From contig CAYMPH010000001.1 of the NCBI GenBank assembly GCA_964392365.1, forward strand, positions 248,001 to 312,000: a stretch of 64,000 nucleotides of DNA, read 5' to 3'. The translations under genes were made by a program, and so were the position numbers. This document shows positions 62,627 to 64,000 of this stretch, piece after piece (position 1 is the stretch's first letter; every line of letters begins with the position of its first letter). This DNA is from CAYMPH01 sp964392365. Lineage in GTDB: Bacteria > Spirochaetota > UBA4802 > UBA5550. A model generated the notes under the pieces. That model ran no database searches. It saw nothing but the letters and a program-made list of their open reading frames with translations, and was not told the origin of the DNA.

Positions 62627-63991
62627 ATGCTGAAAAAAATAAAAGAAAGAAAATTTCATTTTCTGCTGTTTGCTTTTTTATTGGGACTTTTTATAGGAAT
62701 TAATTTTTCATTTAGTGCAAGAGCCGGGGAATCCACTCACAAATATCTCGATTATTTTCATCAGGTATATCAGATAATTTCAAGCGAGTATGTTGATGGT
62801 GCGAACAATAAGGATCTTTTCTATGGAGCAATACAGGGAATGATCAAATCTCTGAACGATCCGTTTTCAAGATTTCTTGATGAGGATTCATATAGCGAAC
62901 TGAATGAAATGACCACAGGAAAATTTGTGGGAGTAGGAGTTGAAATTTCAATCAGGGACGGCGAGGTGGTTGTAATTACTCCTATTGAGGATTCACCTGC
63001 AATGAGAGCAGGCATTAAAGCCGGAGATATTATTTTCAAGGTAAACAAGCAGGTTATCAAGGATATGAAGATTGAAGAGATTATCAATCTTATCAAGGGT
63101 CTTCCCGGATCAACTGTAAAATTATATGTCAGAAGAGACGGTGTGGATGATATTTTATCTTTTGAAGTTGAACGAGCTCCTATTAAATTGAAAAGCGTTG
63201 AATATGGAATAATCAAAGAACATAATATCGGCTACATTAAAATAAAAAATTTCGGATCAGATACTGCAAAAGATGTTAATGATGGAATCAGGTTCTTTAA
63301 TAAATCAGGGGTTGATAAAGTAATTGTTGATTTAAGATACAATCCCGGCGGACTTTTAACAGCTGCAGTTTCCCTTTCTGAGATTTTTTTGAAAAAAGGG
63401 CAGGTGGTTGTATCAACAAAAGGAAAAGAGGGAACCGGAAACGAGAGCTTGTTTAAAGTTGAAAATGATCCTATTTACAACGGGAAAGTTATAGTGCTTG
63501 TTAATAAAGGAAGCGCATCTGCATCAGAAATTTTTGCAGGAGCGATAAGAGATAATAAAAGAGGATTCCTGGTTGGAGAGAAAACTTTCGGTAAAGGTTC
63601 AGTTCAGAAAACTTTTAATCTGGATAAAAATATCGGAGTTGCAATTACTGTTGCGAAATACTATACTCCTTCAGGCGAGCTGATTCATAAAAAAGGCATA
63701 ATGCCGGATTTCGAGGTATCTGAAGAAAAACTTCAGAAGGATGAGCTTGACAGTTTGAAAAAAATTGATACAGATAAATCTGCTGATGCTTTTATTAAAA
63801 AAGATATGCAGTTTAATGAAACAACAAGAGCTGATTTTAAAAAATATATCGCAGGTAAAAATATTAAACTTTCAGACAGAGTTGCTGATATTTTTCTGAA
63901 AAATAAAATCGGCCAGTACAGGAAAAAAGATTTATATGATCTTGAATTTGACAATCAGCTTACATTTGCTATAGGCAAATTTAAAAAATGA
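62627..63991 (+). CDS. ctpA: Carboxyl-terminal processing protease (S41 family)
   Basis: 454 residues from the ATG at 62627, six bases after a cggag site; a TTG at 62621 sits against it. N-terminal membrane anchor (about 11-29), a cap helix, PDZ domain (about 98-185: FVGVGVEI, ITPIEDSPAMRAGIKAGD), then the S41 core with DLRYNPGGLL, GSASASE at 295-301 (nucleophile Ser) and EKTFGKGSVQ with the general-base Lys near 323. It processes C-termini of envelope proteins in the periplasm. The stop overlaps the start of the next gene (ATGA). Confidence 0.95.
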   Translation: MLKKIKERKFHFLLFAFLLGLFIGINFSFSARAGESTHKYLDYFHQVYQIISSEYVDGANNKDLFYGAIQGMIKSLNDPFSRFLDEDSYSELNEMTTGKFVGVGVEISIRDGEVVVITPIEDSPAMRAGIKAGDIIFKVNKQVIKDMKIEEIINLIKGLPGSTVKLYVRRDGVDDILSFEVERAPIKLKSVEYGIIKEHNIGYIKIKNFGSDTAKDVNDGIRFFNKSGVDKVIVDLRYNPGGLLTAAVSLSEIFLKKGQVVVSTKGKEGTGNESLFKVENDPIYNGKVIVLVNKGSASASEIFAGAIRDNKRGFLVGEKTFGKGSVQKTFNLDKNIGVAITVAKYYTPSGELIHKKGIMPDFEVSEEKLQKDELDSLKKIDTDKSADAFIKKDMQFNETTRADFKKYIAGKNIKLSDRVADIFLKNKIGQYRKKDLYDLEFDNQLTFAIGKFKK

Positions 63992-64000
63992 GCAAAGATG
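63988..64000 (+). CDS. Start of a gene cut by the window edge
   Basis: An ATG at 63988 overlaps the ctpA stop (ATGA) and reads MSKD before the sequence ends. Nothing more can be said about the product. Confidence 0.35.

Noticed and set aside
1..64000. CRISPR arrays, tRNA and rRNA genes
   Set aside because: No regularly spaced direct repeats, no T-arm-like sequences and no rRNA cores were seen by eye.

Overview
This is a 64-kb stretch of AT-rich bacterial chromosome. It has small gaps, frequent ATGA/TAATG-type stop-start overlaps and several families of short intergenic repeats. The gene content fits an uncultured or environmental Spirochaetota-type genome: a DUF115/Maf-like motility-associated protein, very large response-regulator/multi-PAS proteins ending in a HisKA_2-type kinase, a TatT-like TPR lipoprotein, SpoIIE-type phosphatase signalling and many exported lipoproteins. 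The phylum is an inference from gene content; no rRNA or tRNA gene was recognised to confirm it.

Layout. 0-6 kb: end of an acyl-AMP ligase, fabD, a flavin-binding PPOX-family protein, a patatin-like lipase, nadK, recN and a small zinc-peptidase-like gene. 6-10 kb: an unknown small protein, then a phosphate module on the minus strand (PiT transporter plus DUF47 partner) and a SPOR-domain membrane protein. 10-17.7 kb: DUF115 protein, an exported DUF62 (SAM hydroxide adenosyltransferase-like) lipoprotein, a HAMP-only membrane protein with a beta-propeller lipoprotein, and three outer-membrane-barrel-like proteins, two of them tandem duplicates. 17.8-23.6 kb: a minus-strand SDR / CPBP / SDR operon, an exported SRPBCC protein interrupted by a -1 frameshift at an A-run, another SDR, an unknown membrane protein and a thioesterase. 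23.7-33.4 kb: FeoA-FeoB fusion, a polytopic membrane protein coupled to a SpoIIE phosphatase with TPR repeats, a GlcD-type flavoprotein, MTA phosphorylase and an overlapping amidohydrolase. 33.4-40.8 kb: zinc-ribbon membrane protein, small lipoproteins, an orphan Cache sensor, an Imm51-like lipoprotein, a YdjM-like membrane protein, and pyrB-pyrC.

41-47 kb holds the most system-like cluster: an MMPL/RND permease, a PhnD-like periplasmic binding protein, a TatT-like TPR lipoprotein, an SDR enzyme and an exported unknown protein, all tightly packed and partly overlapping. 47-50 kb: prfC and htpX. 50.2-50.8 kb: a GxxExxY (PD-(D/E)xK-like) gene framed by two hairpin repeats, each bounded by the same 8-bp direct repeat. 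50.8-59.6 kb: two giant paralogous receiver/multi-PAS proteins, the first without a kinase. 59.7-64 kb: tandem paralogous exported proteins, a small membrane protein, bacteriohemerythrin, an exported unknown and a CtpA-type protease.

Repeats. Four kinds of intergenic repeat were found by eye: (A) hairpins built on cgcggat or cgcgaatgaacg units; (B) 120-220-bp MITE-like elements with tgtcattcccgcg ends; (C) ccctccc/ggggagg hairpins at gene boundaries; (D) one long ggggatatggagat hairpin. No CRISPR array, tRNA, rRNA, transposase or phage module was recognised.
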